Shown here: piece after piece, positions 48,421 to 57,733 of the stretch
Layout: each line of letters begins with the position of its first letter
How positions within the stretch are numbered: position 1 is the stretch's first letter
Assembly: GCF_013386115.1 (NCBI RefSeq)
Contig: NZ_JACAOR010000005.1
Span: forward strand, 598,543-662,542
DNA: 64,000 nt
Origin: Pseudomonas gingeri
GTDB lineage: Bacteria; Pseudomonadota; Gammaproteobacteria; Pseudomonadales; Pseudomonadaceae
Reading direction: 5' to 3'
Notes under the pieces: model-generated
Database searches by the model: none
What the model saw: only the letters and a program-made list of their open reading frames with translations
What the model was told of the DNA's origin: nothing
Program-made: the position numbers and the translations under genes

Positions 48421-49269
48421 TCAGGAAGCCTGGACCTTTTTGGCAGCGGTCGTCGGTTCATCCTCTACAACGGCGGCGCCGGGCAGATGGCGGGCAATCA
48501 TCCCGCGATACAGCACAGCGCCAAGGCAGGCACCGACAATCGGTGCAAAAATCGGAATCAGGAAATACGGGATATCGCGCCCTCCGGTAAAGGCTATTTC
48601 ACCCCAGCCGGCGAAGAAGGTCATCAGCTTCGGACCGAAATCCCGTGCCGGGTTCATCGCGAAGCCGGTCAACGGGCCCATCGCACTGCCGATCACGGCA
48701 ATCAGCAGGCCGATCAGCAGCGGCGCCAGGGGGCCGTTGGGCAAACCGTTGTTGTCGTCGGTCAGGGACATGATCACACCCATCAGGATGGCGGTGATCA
48801 CCACTTCGACCAGGAACGCCTGGGCGGTGGTCAGGGCCGGATGCGGGTAGGTGGAGAACACCGAAGCCAGTTCCAGGCTGGCCTGCGAACCACGGATCAT
48901 GTGGTGTGTCTGTTCGAAATCGAAGAAGAGGTTGCTGTAAAGCGTGTAAACCAACGCGGCGGCACAGAAGGCGCCGGCGACCTGGGCGAGAATGTAGAAC
49001 GGCAGTTTGCGTTTTTCGAAGTCAGCGAACAGGCACAGCGCAATGCTGACGGCCGGATTGAGGTGAGCGCCGGAAACGCCGGCGGTCAGGTAGATCGCCA
49101 TGCTGACGCCGATCCCCCAGATGATGCTGATTTCCCACAGACCAAAGCTGGCACCCGCGACCTTGAGCGCGGCAACACAACCCGTGCCGAAGAAAATCAA
49201 TAATGCGGTACCGAGAAACTCGGCAATGCATTGTCCCGACAGCGACGGTTGTTTCAAAGCGGTGGTCAT
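48421..49269 (-). CDS. glpF: Glycerol uptake facilitator
   Basis: The 282-residue aquaglyceroporin has six membrane helices and both NPA half-helix motifs: NPAVSIAL (first) and NPARDFGPK (second), the latter with the Asp found in glycerol channels. It passes glycerol across the inner membrane for trapping by GlpK. GAGG lies before the ATG at 49269. The upstream region has promoter-like and GlpR-like sequence. Confidence 0.95.
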   Translation of the reverse strand: MTTALKQPSLSGQCIAEFLGTALLIFFGTGCVAALKVAGASFGLWEISIIWGIGVSMAIYLTAGVSGAHLNPAVSIALCLFADFEKRKLPFYILAQVAGAFCAAALVYTLYSNLFFDFEQTHHMIRGSQASLELASVFSTYPHPALTTAQAFLVEVVITAILMGVIMSLTDDNNGLPNGPLAPLLIGLLIAVIGSAMGPLTGFAMNPARDFGPKLMTFFAGWGEIAFTGGRDIPYFLIPIFAPIVGACLGAVLYRGMIARHLPGAAVVEDEPTTAAKKVQAS

Positions 49270-49404
49270 TGGATACCTCGATTTTTGTTGTTGTCTGACG
49301 CCAATCCCGTTGGTTGGCGTGGTCTTTCGCCGACTTGCGGGGATCCCCATCCCTGAAAGCGGTGTGTCGCTGGGTACTGCTGGTGTAGGACTGTTATCTT
49401 CAGA

Positions 49405-49439
49405 TTCGAAAAAATATAGACAAGAAACACTGCTGTCAA
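49405..49439 (-). promoter_or_regulatory. Possible glpF promoter with GlpR-like site
   Basis: The minus strand has TTGACA (49439-49434) and TATATT (49418-49413) with a 15-base spacer, slightly short. TTTTTTCGAA (49414-49405) follows and fits nine of ten positions of the GlpR half-site. The rest of 49270-49640 shows no gene. Confidence 0.45.
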
Positions 49440-49640
49440 AGGTCGAAAGTGAACTATCGTCCACATTCTGACTATTGATCGGATGAATGGAATGGTTTTG
49501 TCTGTCGGAGTCGGGCGCTGGGGATGATGCTTTCGACCTGTCCGGTAGCTTGAAATAGACGCTTGCACGTCGGTAATAGAGCCTTTTCCCCTGGGATGGC
49601 CTAAAATCCGGGCTTATCTTCCTACCCGTCGGGAATGACC

Positions 49641-50111
49641 ATGACCCCTGCCTTGGACTTGCTGAAAAAAGTTCGTGCCGAACATCGTGTGCACAGTTAC
49701 GAACATGATCCGAAAGCCGCTTCCTATGGCCTGGAGGCTGCGGAAAAGCTCGGTCTCGCGCCGGCCCAGGTGTTCAAGACCTTGCTCGCCAGCAGCGAAA
49801 AAGCTGAATTGCTGGTGGCGGTGGTACCGGTCGTCGGAAGTCTGGATCTGAAGGCCCTGGCCCACGCGGCAGGGGTCAAGAAAGTCGAAATGGCCGATCC
49901 TGCCGCGGCCCAGCGGGCCACCGGCTATCTGTTGGGCGGTATCAGCCCGCTGGGACAGAAGAAGCGCCTGCGGACCTTTATCGACCAGAGCGCGCAGTCC
50001 TTCGCGAGCATTTTTGTCAGCGCCGGGCGTCGTGGCCTGGAGGTGGAGTTGGCGCCGGCAGTGCTGGCCGAACACACCCAGGCGAAGTTCGCGGATATCG
50101 GCCGGGCCTGA
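49641..50111 (+). CDS. ybaK: YbaK/EbsC family Cys-tRNA(Pro) deacylase
   Basis: The 156-residue protein has the YbaK fold: [45 protein letters not shown] and the [17 protein letters not shown] loop. It removes cysteine mischarged on proline tRNA. The ATG at 49641 is preferred over 49635 because GGGA lies seven bases upstream. It is divergent from glpF. Confidence 0.9.
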   Translation: MTPALDLLKKVRAEHRVHSYEHDPKAASYGLEAAEKLGLAPAQVFKTLLASSEKAELLVAVVPVVGSLDLKALAHAAGVKKVEMADPAAAQRATGYLLGGISPLGQKKRLRTFIDQSAQSFASIFVSAGRRGLEVELAPAVLAEHTQAKFADIGRA

Positions 50112-50206
50112 TCGGCGGGCTGTATGGTGGAAATCAGGCGTTTCTGTCACTAGGCGTCGGGCGACGTCGACGTCATGCTGGCTGGCAAAAACAGGGAGAT
50201 GACGCC

Positions 50207-50989
50207 ATGCAGCTTGAATTTCACCAGGTCGACGCTTTCAGCGAGCGCCCCTTCGGCGGCAACCCGGCTATGGTCTATCGGCTCGACGCCTGGCTGGCCG
50301 ACGAACTGATGCAGAAGATTGCCGCCGAGCACAATCTGGCGGAAACCGCGTTTGTGGTCCGCGAGGAATCGGGATGGCGCATTCGCTGGTTTACCCCCAC
50401 CACCGAAGTTCCCCTTTGTGGTCACGCGACCCTGGCCAGTGCCTTTGTCCTGTTCGAGGTCTATGGCGAAAGCCTGGAAAGCATCGACTTCGTCTGCAAG
50501 TCCGGCCCGCTGAGCGTCAGTCGCGAGGGCGATCTTCTATGGCTGGATTTTCCGGTCAGGGCGCCTGGCGGGCTCGGGGTCACCCTGGAGATCGAACGGG
50601 CGCTGGGCACGACAGTGGTCGATGTGCTCGGGGCCAACGAGTTGTTCGTGGTGCTGGCCTCGGAACAGGCGGTACGTGAATGCGCGCCCGATTGGGCGGC
50701 AGTGGCGAAGCTGCCCTGGCCCGGGGTGATCGTTACCGCGCCGGGCCAGCAGCATGATTTTGTCTCGCGCTATTTTGCCCCCGCCATTGGCATCAACGAG
50801 GACCCGGTCACCGGCTCGACCCATTGCGCGCTGATTCCCTACTGGGCGCAACGCCTGGGCAAGACCGCCTTGACGGCTTACCAGTGTTCGCAGCGGGGCG
50901 GTGAGTTGTCCTGCCGCCTGGAAGGCGATCGGGTGAAGATCGGTGGCAAGGCGACGCTGGTGGCGAGCGGGCGGCTGAGCCTGGCCTGA
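50207..50989 (+). CDS. PhzF-family isomerase/epimerase-like protein
   Basis: The 260-residue protein has the PhzF signature: FHQVDAFSERPFGGNPAMV, the catalytic Glu in EHNLAETAFV, FTPTTEVPLCGHATLA and NEDPVTGSTHCAL. PhzF itself acts in phenazine synthesis, but most relatives act on unknown substrates and no other phz gene is nearby. It is convergent with the ABC ATPase gene, 9 bp away. Confidence 0.88.
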   Translation: MQLEFHQVDAFSERPFGGNPAMVYRLDAWLADELMQKIAAEHNLAETAFVVREESGWRIRWFTPTTEVPLCGHATLASAFVLFEVYGESLESIDFVCKSGPLSVSREGDLLWLDFPVRAPGGLGVTLEIERALGTTVVDVLGANELFVVLASEQAVRECAPDWAAVAKLPWPGVIVTAPGQQHDFVSRYFAPAIGINEDPVTGSTHCALIPYWAQRLGKTALTAYQCSQRGGELSCRLEGDRVKIGGKATLVASGRLSLA

Positions 50990-50998
50990 GAAGCCGGC

Positions 50999-52057
50999 TC
51001 AGGTCGCGTGGTTCGACGCCTGGAACAGCACCAGGTGTTCGGCCGCGACGCGAATGCCGACATCGTCTCCCGGCAGGTGATCGGCATGGCTGGGGAAGAT
51101 CGACTCCAGCTGGCTGCCGGTCGGCAGTCGCAGGCGATAGAGGGTCGAGGCACCGAGGAACGTCTTGCCGATGACCCGCGCCTTCAGTGGGCTGTGGGGG
51201 GCGTGGACGATATCGTCCGGACGCAGCAGCACGTCCACCGGGCCGCCCACGGGCCAGGCGTAGGCCCGGTTGCCGCGCAGCATGCCCAGTTCGGTCTGCA
51301 CCGATTCCGGACTGCTCAGTTGCCCGCGGATGAAGTAGCCCTGGCCGATAAAGCTGGCGACAAAAGGGGTCGCCGGCTCGTGATAGAGGTTGTACGGGGT
51401 GTCCCACTGCTCCAGCCGACCTTCCTTGAACACGCCGACATGGTCGCTGACCGCGAAGGCTTCCTCCTGGTCATGGGTGACCAGGATCGCGCTGGTGCCG
51501 CGCAGCTTGAGGATGTCGCGTACTTCCTGGCTGAGCTTGCGCCGCAGTTCACCATCGAGGTTGGAGAAGGGTTCGTCGAGCAGCAGCAACTGCGGCTCCG
51601 GAGCCAGGGCGCGGGCCAGGGCCACGCGTTGCTGCTGGCCGCCGGAGAGCTCATGGGGATACCGCTTGCCCAGGCCATTGAGGTTGACCAGCTCCAGCAA
51701 CTCATCGATGACACGGTTTTTCTGCGGGTGCCTGCGGATGCCGAAGGCGATGTTTTGCGCGACGCTCAGGTGCGGGAACAGCGCGTAGTCCTGGAACACC
51801 ATGCCGATCCGGCGTTTCTCCGGGGCCAGGGTGAACCCGGCGCTGGAGATGACTTCGCCCGCCAGCCGGATCTCGCCTTCATGGATCGGCTCGAAGCCGG
51901 CGATGGCGCGCAGGGTGGTGGTCTTGCCGCAACCGGAGGAGCCCAGCAGGCAGCCGATATCGCCGGCGTTCAGGTGCAGGTTGAGGTTCTGCACCACCCG
52001 CTGGTCCTGATAACCGCAGGCCAGGTCGCGCAGATTCAACAGCAGCGGATGACTCAT
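50999..52057 (-). CDS. ABC transporter ATP-binding protein (ferric/polyamine type)
   Basis: The 352-residue protein has Walker [11 protein letters not shown]-loop [10 protein letters not shown], signature LSGGQQQR, Walker [13 protein letters not shown] and switch His VTHDQEEA, then a C-terminal regulatory TOBE-like part (about 250-350). It resembles FbpC/PotA-type ATPases that pair with a binding protein and permeases, but no such genes are adjacent. Its ATG overlaps the argF stop by 4 bp (ATGA), so it is expressed with argF. The partner permeases are presumably elsewhere. Confidence 0.87.
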   Translation of the reverse strand: MSHPLLLNLRDLACGYQDQRVVQNLNLHLNAGDIGCLLGSSGCGKTTTLRAIAGFEPIHEGEIRLAGEVISSAGFTLAPEKRRIGMVFQDYALFPHLSVAQNIAFGIRRHPQKNRVIDELLELVNLNGLGKRYPHELSGGQQQRVALARALAPEPQLLLLDEPFSNLDGELRRKLSQEVRDILKLRGTSAILVTHDQEEAFAVSDHVGVFKEGRLEQWDTPYNLYHEPATPFVASFIGQGYFIRGQLSSPESVQTELGMLRGNRAYAWPVGGPVDVLLRPDDIVHAPHSPLKARVIGKTFLGASTLYRLRLPTGSQLESIFPSHADHLPGDDVGIRVAAEHLVLFQASNHAT

Positions 52058-52974
52058 GCCGGGCGGTACGCCGGCCGGACCAGGAACTCCAGCAAGGCCT
52101 TTTGCGCATGCAGGCGGTTCTCGGCCTGGTCCCAGGCGACCGAACGCGGGTCGTCGAGCAGGTCGAGGCTGATTTCCTCGCCACGGTGGGCCGGCAGGCA
52201 ATGCAGGAACAGCACGTCGGGAGCAGCCAGGTCGAGCAGTTCGCGGGTGACTTGCAGCGGCGCGAAGAGGGCGAGGCGCTTGGCTGTTTCCTCTTCCTGG
52301 CCCATGGAGGTCCAGACATCGGTGCTCACCAGGTGCGAGCCACGCACGGCCTCCCGCGGATCGCGGACCAGGCGTACCCGCTCGCCGGCCAGGGCCAGCA
52401 GCGCGGGGCTGGGTTCGTAGCCCTCGGGGCAACTGATGCGCAGTTGGAAGTCGAACTGGATCGCCGCTTCGATATAGCTGTTGCACATGTTGTTGCCGTC
52501 GCCGATCCAGGTCACGGTCTTGCCCTGGATCGAGCCGCGGTGTTCGAGGAAGGTCTGCATGTCGGCCAGCAACTGGCAGGGGTGCAGGTCATCGGACAGG
52601 CCGTTGATCACCGGGACACGGGAATTGGCGGCGAATTCGGTGAGGGTGCTGTGCTTGAACGTACGCAGCATGACCACGTCGAGCATGCTCGACAGGACGA
52701 TGGCGCTGTCGCCGATCGGCTCGCCACGGCCCAGCTGGGTGTCACGTGGCGAAAGGAAGATCGCCTGGCCGCCGAGCTGGATCATGCCGGCCTCGAACGA
52801 GACGCGGGTACGCGTCGAGGACTTCTCGAAAATCATGCCGAGAATCCGACCCTTGAGTGGCTCGAACAGTACGCCGCGATCACGCAGGTCCTTCAGCTCG
52901 ATGCCTCGACGAATCACGCTGACCAGCTCTTCGGGCGTGCAATCCATCAGGGAGAGAAAGTGCCTTGCGCTCAT
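52054..52974 (-). CDS. argF: Anabolic ornithine carbamoyltransferase
   Basis: The 306-residue enzyme has the carbamoyl-phosphate loop [13 protein letters not shown], and HCLP near the C-terminus. It converts ornithine and carbamoyl phosphate to citrulline for arginine synthesis. The ATG at 52974 gives the better spacing to AAGGTAG; an ATG at 52977 is directly before it. ArgR half-sites over a promoter-like sequence lie about 105-145 bp upstream. Confidence 0.95.
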   Translation of the reverse strand: MSARHFLSLMDCTPEELVSVIRRGIELKDLRDRGVLFEPLKGRILGMIFEKSSTRTRVSFEAGMIQLGGQAIFLSPRDTQLGRGEPIGDSAIVLSSMLDVVMLRTFKHSTLTEFAANSRVPVINGLSDDLHPCQLLADMQTFLEHRGSIQGKTVTWIGDGNNMCNSYIEAAIQFDFQLRISCPEGYEPSPALLALAGERVRLVRDPREAVRGSHLVSTDVWTSMGQEEETAKRLALFAPLQVTRELLDLAAPDVLFLHCLPAHRGEEISLDLLDDPRSVAWDQAENRLHAQKALLEFLVRPAYRPA

Positions 52975-53079
52975 CATTAACTACCTTTTTGCAACAGACC
53001 GCAGATGCTCAAAGCCGGGTTTTTCGGAAAAACGGGCGAGACCTGCGGCGTAAGCCGCACGGGGCGACGAAATAGGGGA

Positions 53080-53121
53080 AGACGCGATCGTATAAGAAAA
53101 TGTCGCGTGTTACCAATAGGA
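53080..53121 (-). promoter_or_regulatory. ArgR operator overlapping the argF promoter
   Basis: Two half-sites of the form TGTCGC-N8-AA-N5 stand exactly 21 bp apart: AGACGC at 53080 (two mismatches) and TGTCGC at 53101 (exact), each with AA in place. On the minus strand a promoter-like TTGGTA (53116-53111) and TATACG (53094-53089) with 16-base spacing lie inside the operator, so ArgR binding would block argF transcription. The rest of 52975-53404 shows no gene. Confidence 0.75.
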
Positions 53122-53404
53122 GGCTTTGTTTTGGCGCGCCGAAGGGAGGGAATGGAGCTGTTCCCAGCGGCTTTTCCGCGTCTGTCCAAGCCTGTTGTCA
53201 TCATTACAGCCGGTGCACTTGTACACTGGCGTCGCGTCGCTTGGCAATTGAAGGCGGCGGCTACAGGCGGCTTCTGGTCGTTTTCTGAATCTCCGGTCGG
53301 GGTGTTTGCGTGCAGCATCACGCTCTCGGGCACAAGCGGAAACATTTCCTAAACTATGCTGCTAGGTTATAAATGTGTCATTGCAGACACACGGAGGCTT
53401 TGGA

Positions 53405-53695
53405 ATGGAATCGAAGGAACAGCAACTCATGGAGTTGCTCAGGCTGACCGCCCAGGCGCTGACGCATATGACCGCTTCCGTGACGTCAATGTCTTTCGAA
53501 TTGTTACGTAGCGAGGACGAAGTCACCCGTGCGGCCGGGCGGCGCATGATCGACCGCATGGCCACCATCAGTTCCGGCCTCGACGAGCACTGGCGTCTGA
53601 TCGGCGAACTGACCGGCGTGCATGTCGCCCACGAGCAGGTCGAAACCGTCCAGGAAATCCAGCTGCAACCCGCCCCCAGGCTCCCCCTGGCCTGA
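53405..53695 (+). CDS. Small conserved-looking hypothetical protein
   Basis: The 96-residue protein has a strong Shine-Dalgarno GGAGG seven bases before its ATG and Pseudomonas-like codon use. It is largely alpha-helical (ELLRLTAQALTHMTASVTSMSFELLRSEDEV, then RRMIDRMATISSGLDEHWRLIGELTG), with a Pro-rich tail and no membrane segment or cysteine. I do not recognise the family. A promoter-like TTATAA lies shortly upstream. It stands alone between argF and the molybdoenzyme gene. Confidence 0.7.
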   Translation: MESKEQQLMELLRLTAQALTHMTASVTSMSFELLRSEDEVTRAAGRRMIDRMATISSGLDEHWRLIGELTGVHVAHEQVETVQEIQLQPAPRLPLA

Positions 53696-53832
53696 TTCTC
53701 GCGGCCGTCATCGGCTCGCCTGATGCCCCTCGATTCACAAGACGAACGTCGCTGGCGGGCTTATCCGTCACGGGCCATAGTTCTATTCCCGCAACCTGAG
53801 CGAGGTTGCCTCGAATAAAACAGAGACTGGCC

Positions 53833-55938
53833 ATGACCAAGACTCTTCATCACCGTGCCTGCCATCTGTGCGAAGCCATTTGTGGCCTGACCATCGAAAC
53901 CACCACCAGCGAAGACCGGGTGCAGATCACCTCGATCAAGGGTGACCCCCAGGACACCTTCAGTCGTGGTCATATCTGCCCGAAAGCCGTGGCCCTGCAG
54001 GATATCCAGAATGACCCGGATCGCCTGCGGCAGCCGATGCTGCGGGTCGGCAGCGAATGGCAGCCGATCGAGTGGGAGGCTGCCTTTGCCCTGGTCGCCG
54101 AGCGCCTCGGGGCGATCCAGGCCCGGCATGGCCAGAACGCCGTGGCGATCTACCAGGGCAATCCCAGCGTGCACAACTACGGGCTGATGACCCACAGCAA
54201 CTACTTCCTCGGTCTGCTGAAGACCCGCAACCGTTTCTCCGCGACGTCGGTCGACCAGTTGCCGCAGCACCTGAGCAGCTACCTGATGTACGGCCACGGC
54301 CTGCTGCTGCCGATCCCGGATATCGACAACACCGACTTCATGCTGATCCTGGGCGGCAACCCGCTGGCCTCCAACGGCAGCATCATGACCGTACCGGATG
54401 TGGAAAAGCGCCTGAAGGCCATCCAGGCACGTGGCGGCAAGCTGGTGGTGGTCGATCCGCGCCGCAGCGAAACCGCGGCGATGGCCGACCAGCACCTGTT
54501 CATACGCCCGGGCGGCGACGCGGCGCTGCTCTTTGGCCTGCTCAATACCCTGTTCCAGGAAGGTCTTACCCGTGACAGCCATCTGCCGGTGGACGGCCTG
54601 GATGACGTCCGCGAGGCCGTGGCCGGTTTCACGGCTGAGGCCATGAGCCCGTTGTGCGCCGTGCCCGCCGAGCAGATCCGGCAGTTGGCGCGTGACTTCG
54701 CGGCGGCGGACAAGGCCGTCTGCTACGGGCGCATGGGGGTCTCCACCCAGGCCTTCGGCACGCTCTGTCATTGGTTGGTGCAACTGATCAATCTGGTGAC
54801 CGGCAACCTCGACCGGGTCGGCGGGGCGTTGTGCACCAGCCCGGCGGTGGACCTGGTGGCCTCGACCGCGGGCGGGCATTTCAACCGTTGGCAGAGCCGG
54901 GTTTCCGGCTTGCCGGAGTACGGTGGCGAGCTGCCGGTGTCGGCGCTGGCCGAGGAAATGCTCAGCGAAGGCGAAGGGCAGGTGCGGGCGCTGGTCACCG
55001 TGGCCGGCAACCCGGTGCTGTCGACACCCAACGGCCGCCAACTGGAACAGGCGCTGGATGGCCTGGAATTCATGGTCAGCATTGACCTGTATATCAACGA
55101 GACCACCCGCTACGCCGATCTGATCCTGCCCTCGACCTCGGCGCTGGAGAACGATCACTACGACACCACCTTCAACATGTTCGCCGTGCGCAACGTCACG
55201 CGTTTCAACCGGGCGATCCTCGCCAAGCCGGAAGGCGCCCTGCATGACTGGGAGATCTTTGTCGGCCTGGCCAAGGCGTTTGCCGCGCTGACGGGCAAGG
55301 AACTGAAGCCGACGATGCCGCCGGCGCAGATGATCGACATGGGGCTGCGCCTGGGGCGTTACGGCGATGCTTCCGAGCATAAGCTGTCGGTACAGGCCCT
55401 TGCCGGGCATCCCCATGGCGTCGACCTCGGGCCTTTGCGCCCGAATCTCGGCAAGCGCCTGAAAACCCCGGAACAGCGTGTCCAGGCCGCGCCGCCGGAG
55501 ATCCTCGCCGACCTGGCGCGCTTCGCCGCGCAGCAGGTGCCCGAGGCGGGCGAACTGCTGATGATCGGGCGGCGGCATGTGCGCAGCAACAACTCCTGGA
55601 TGCACAACTACCATCGGTTGGTGAAGGGCAAGCCGCGCCACCAGTTGCTGATGCACCCCGACGACCTGGCCAGCCGCGGGCTCGATGACGGGCAGCGGGT
55701 CCGGGTCAGTTCGCGGGTCGGGATGATCGAGGTCGAGGTACTCGCCAGCCTGGAGATGATGCCGGGGGTGGTGAGCCTGCCCCATGGTTGGGGGCATGCC
55801 CGGCCGGGCGTGCAGATGAGCATCGCCAGCGGCCAGCCGGGCTCCAGCGCCAATGACCTGACCGATGAGCGCCAGTTGGATGAATTGTCGGGCAATGCTG
55901 CGCTGAACGGCGTTCCGGTGCAGGTGGCGGCGGCCTGA
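53833..55938 (+). CDS. Molybdopterin oxidoreductase family protein
   Basis: The 701-residue protein has an N-terminal 4Fe-4S site (Cys10, Cys13, Cys17 and Cys in GHICPKAV), a molybdopterin-guanine-dinucleotide domain from about residue 60 (LILGGNPLASNGS, VVDPRRSETAAMADQHLFIRPG) and a C-terminal cofactor-binding domain (LLMHPDDLASRGLDDGQRVRV). It belongs to the formate dehydrogenase/DMSO reductase superfamily. No signal peptide is seen, so it is probably cytoplasmic; no electron-transfer subunit is adjacent, so the substrate is unknown. The ATG at 53833 is chosen on the conserved N-terminus. Confidence 0.88.
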   Translation: MTKTLHHRACHLCEAICGLTIETTTSEDRVQITSIKGDPQDTFSRGHICPKAVALQDIQNDPDRLRQPMLRVGSEWQPIEWEAAFALVAERLGAIQARHGQNAVAIYQGNPSVHNYGLMTHSNYFLGLLKTRNRFSATSVDQLPQHLSSYLMYGHGLLLPIPDIDNTDFMLILGGNPLASNGSIMTVPDVEKRLKAIQARGGKLVVVDPRRSETAAMADQHLFIRPGGDAALLFGLLNTLFQEGLTRDSHLPVDGLDDVREAVAGFTAEAMSPLCAVPAEQIRQLARDFAAADKAVCYGRMGVSTQAFGTLCHWLVQLINLVTGNLDRVGGALCTSPAVDLVASTAGGHFNRWQSRVSGLPEYGGELPVSALAEEMLSEGEGQVRALVTVAGNPVLSTPNGRQLEQALDGLEFMVSIDLYINETTRYADLILPSTSALENDHYDTTFNMFAVRNVTRFNRAILAKPEGALHDWEIFVGLAKAFAALTGKELKPTMPPAQMIDMGLRLGRYGDASEHKLSVQALAGHPHGVDLGPLRPNLGKRLKTPEQRVQAAPPEILADLARFAAQQVPEAGELLMIGRRHVRSNNSWMHNYHRLVKGKPRHQLLMHPDDLASRGLDDGQRVRVSSRVGMIEVEVLASLEMMPGVVSLPHGWGHARPGVQMSIASGQPGSSANDLTDERQLDELSGNAALNGVPVQVAAA

Positions 55939-56112
55939 GTCAGGGGTTTGCGTATGGCAGCGGACATTATGGCAGCGGACTTGCCCGCGAACCGCCGCAG
56001 ACGGCCAGGCAGACGCGATATCCGTCGGGGAGACCGAGCACCACGCTCGGCTTTCCGATACAATGCGTCACCGTGCCGACAACTGAGTCGGAAAGTTTAG
56101 CCGAGGTGTTCC

Positions 56113-56451
56113 ATGGATATCATCGAAACGATTAAAGAGCAGATTGCCAACAACACCATTCTGCTTTACATGAAAGGCTCGCCGAATGCCCCTCAATGTG
56201 GCTTCTCCGCGAAAGCCGCTCAAGCTGTCATGGGCTGTGGTGAGAAGTTCGCCTACGTGGACATCCTGCAGAACCCGGAAATTCGCGCCAACCTGCCGAA
56301 GTACGCCAACTGGCCAACCTTCCCGCAACTGTGGGTCGGCGGTGAGCTGGTCGGCGGTAGCGACATCATGGCTGAAATGTTCGCCAACGGTGAACTGCAG
56401 AGCCTGATCAAGGACGCTGCCGAAAAAGCCGCGGCCAAGACCGAAGCCTGA
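56113..56451 (+). CDS. grxD: Monothiol glutaredoxin (Grx4 type)
   Basis: The 112-residue protein has the monothiol CGFS motif (Cys29 in APQCGFSAKA), the TFPQLWVGGELVGGSDI glutathione-binding region and the usual single-domain length. Such proteins bind glutathione-coordinated 2Fe-2S clusters and take part in cluster delivery. It is convergent with bacterioferritin across a shared terminator. Confidence 0.95.
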   Translation: MDIIETIKEQIANNTILLYMKGSPNAPQCGFSAKAAQAVMGCGEKFAYVDILQNPEIRANLPKYANWPTFPQLWVGGELVGGSDIMAEMFANGELQSLIKDAAEKAAAKTEA

Positions 56452-56491
56452 TTTCGCCAGACCCCGGACAGCGTCCAGCGCTGCCGGGGGT

Positions 56492-56530
56492 AAAAAAGCC
56501 CCGCCTCTCCATAAGAGGGCGGGGCTTTTT
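56492..56530. terminator. Bidirectional terminator between grxD and bfr
   Basis: AAAAAAGCCCCGCCTCT is complementary to AGAGGGCGGGGCTTTTT around the loop CCATA. Confidence 0.95.
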
Positions 56531-56542
56531 ACTGGAGGCGGG

Positions 56543-57016
56543 TTATTCGTCGCCCATCTGCGATTGCAGATAGTTTTCAATACCGACCTTGTCGATCAGG
56601 CCCAATTGGGTTTCCAGCCAGTCGATGTGTTCTTCTTCGGATTCGAGGATGTCTTCCAGCAGTTCGCGGCTGCCGAAGTCACCGGTCTTTTCGCAGTGGG
56701 CAATCGCTTCTTTCAGATCCTTGTGGCCTGTTCTTTCGATCTTCAGGTCGCACTCGAGCATTTCCTTGGTGTTCTCGCCGATATGCAGCTTGCCCAGGTC
56801 CTGCACGTTCGGCAGGCCCTCGAGGAACAGGATGCGCTTGATCAGCTTGTCCGCGTGTTTCATCTCGTCGATGGACTCGTGGTACTCGTGCTTGCCCAGC
56901 TTGTTCAGGCCCCAATCCTCATACATGCGGGCATGCAGGAAGTATTGATTGATCGCGACCAGTTCATTGGCAAGGATCTTGTTGAGATGCTGGATGACTG
57001 ATTTGTCGCCTTTCAT
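56543..57016 (-). CDS. bfr: Bacterioferritin, heme-binding type
   Basis: The 157-residue four-helix protein keeps the ferroxidase ligands (Glu18, Glu51, His54 and the later EEEHIDWLE) and Met52, the heme ligand shared between subunits. It stores iron as a 24-mer and, in Pseudomonas, corresponds to BfrB. The ferredoxin gene bfd, whose product mobilises this iron, lies 200 bp upstream on the same strand but with its own terminator and Fur box. Confidence 0.95.
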   Translation of the reverse strand: MKGDKSVIQHLNKILANELVAINQYFLHARMYEDWGLNKLGKHEYHESIDEMKHADKLIKRILFLEGLPNVQDLGKLHIGENTKEMLECDLKIERTGHKDLKEAIAHCEKTGDFGSRELLEDILESEEEHIDWLETQLGLIDKVGIENYLQSQMGDE

Positions 57017-57173
57017 GATGGGGTCCTGCCCTGTAATAGCTGTCTATAAGGCAGAGTTTGATCCCGGCAACTTCGAGTGTCAAACCTAAGTTATTGAATA
57101 ATATATGAAAATTAATCGGAATAAGAATGTTTGTGTTCCGCGTCTCGGCGCTAAGCGATTGAATTACAGGCAT

Positions 57174-57203
57174 AAAAAAACCGGACATCAAGTCCGGTTC
57201 TTT
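57174..57203 (-). terminator. Terminator after bfd
   Basis: AACCGGAC and GTCCGGTT pair around ATCAA, followed on the minus strand by a run of seven T. It stops bfd transcription before bfr. Confidence 0.9.
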
Positions 57204-57215
57204 GAATCGCGGTAT

Positions 57216-57434
57216 TTACGCCGCTGAAAATTCTACCGCGTAAGGCAGGGCAGCCTGGCTGCTTTGCAGCTCGGTCAGGGTTTCACGTACCACTTGCTTG
57301 GCCAGGCACGCACATTTGCCGCATTGGCTGGCAACACCGGTCGCCTGGCGTACTTCGCGGTAGCTGCAGCAACCCTCGAAGATCGCATCGCGGATTTGTC
57401 CGTCGGTGACGCCAGTGCAGAGGCAGACATACAT
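57216..57434 (-). CDS. bfd: Bacterioferritin-associated ferredoxin
   Basis: The 72-residue protein has the Bfd 2Fe-2S cysteine pattern: Cys4-Leu-Cys6 at the N-terminus and CGKC in QCGKCACLAKQ. Bfd reduces the bacterioferritin heme so that stored iron is released. The Fur box upstream predicts expression when iron is short. Confidence 0.95.
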   Translation of the reverse strand: MYVCLCTGVTDGQIRDAIFEGCCSYREVRQATGVASQCGKCACLAKQVVRETLTELQSSQAALPYAVEFSAA

Positions 57435-57485
57435 AAGGTGAGAACCGTCGCTGGTTAGGGCTCAATTGCCATGGATCTTAATGTT

Positions 57486-57504
57486 AACGAGAATGATTGT
57501 CAAA
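57486..57504 (-). promoter_or_regulatory. Fur box upstream of bfd
   Basis: The minus strand TTTGACAATCATTCTCGTT resembles the Fur consensus GATAATGATAATCATTATC. It lies about 50 bp before the bfd start and 230 bp before the divergent peroxiredoxin. Confidence 0.75.
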
Positions 57505-57733
57505 GTGGTTTATGTAAGCTTTTTGTCAGTTCGGCGATTGGCTGACGAACGGGGACCGGCGCCTGGCGATCGGTGTCGGGACGACTTTGCAAAAACCGTT
57601 TAGGAGCGTCAAAAAACGCGGTGTATGATGGTCGGTTCCAAGGACACGGGATCGTGTCACAGGCTTGTCGCTCAAGGCTGGCAGGCTGGGCGCACGATCT
57701 TGTTCTGAACGTTACTACACCAGGAGATATCCA

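Noticed and set aside
50207..50989. Phenazine biosynthesis
   Set aside because: A PhzF-family protein alone does not indicate phenazines; no phzA-E or phzG genes are present.
53005..53352. A 115-codon open frame upstream of argF
   Set aside because: It runs through the ArgR operator and argF promoter region and has no start signal.
53761..55797. A 678-codon open frame on the minus strand across the molybdoenzyme gene
   Set aside because: Its composition (Arg, Gln, His, Ala) is that of an antisense shadow, while the plus-strand protein has clear 4Fe-4S and molybdopterin motifs.
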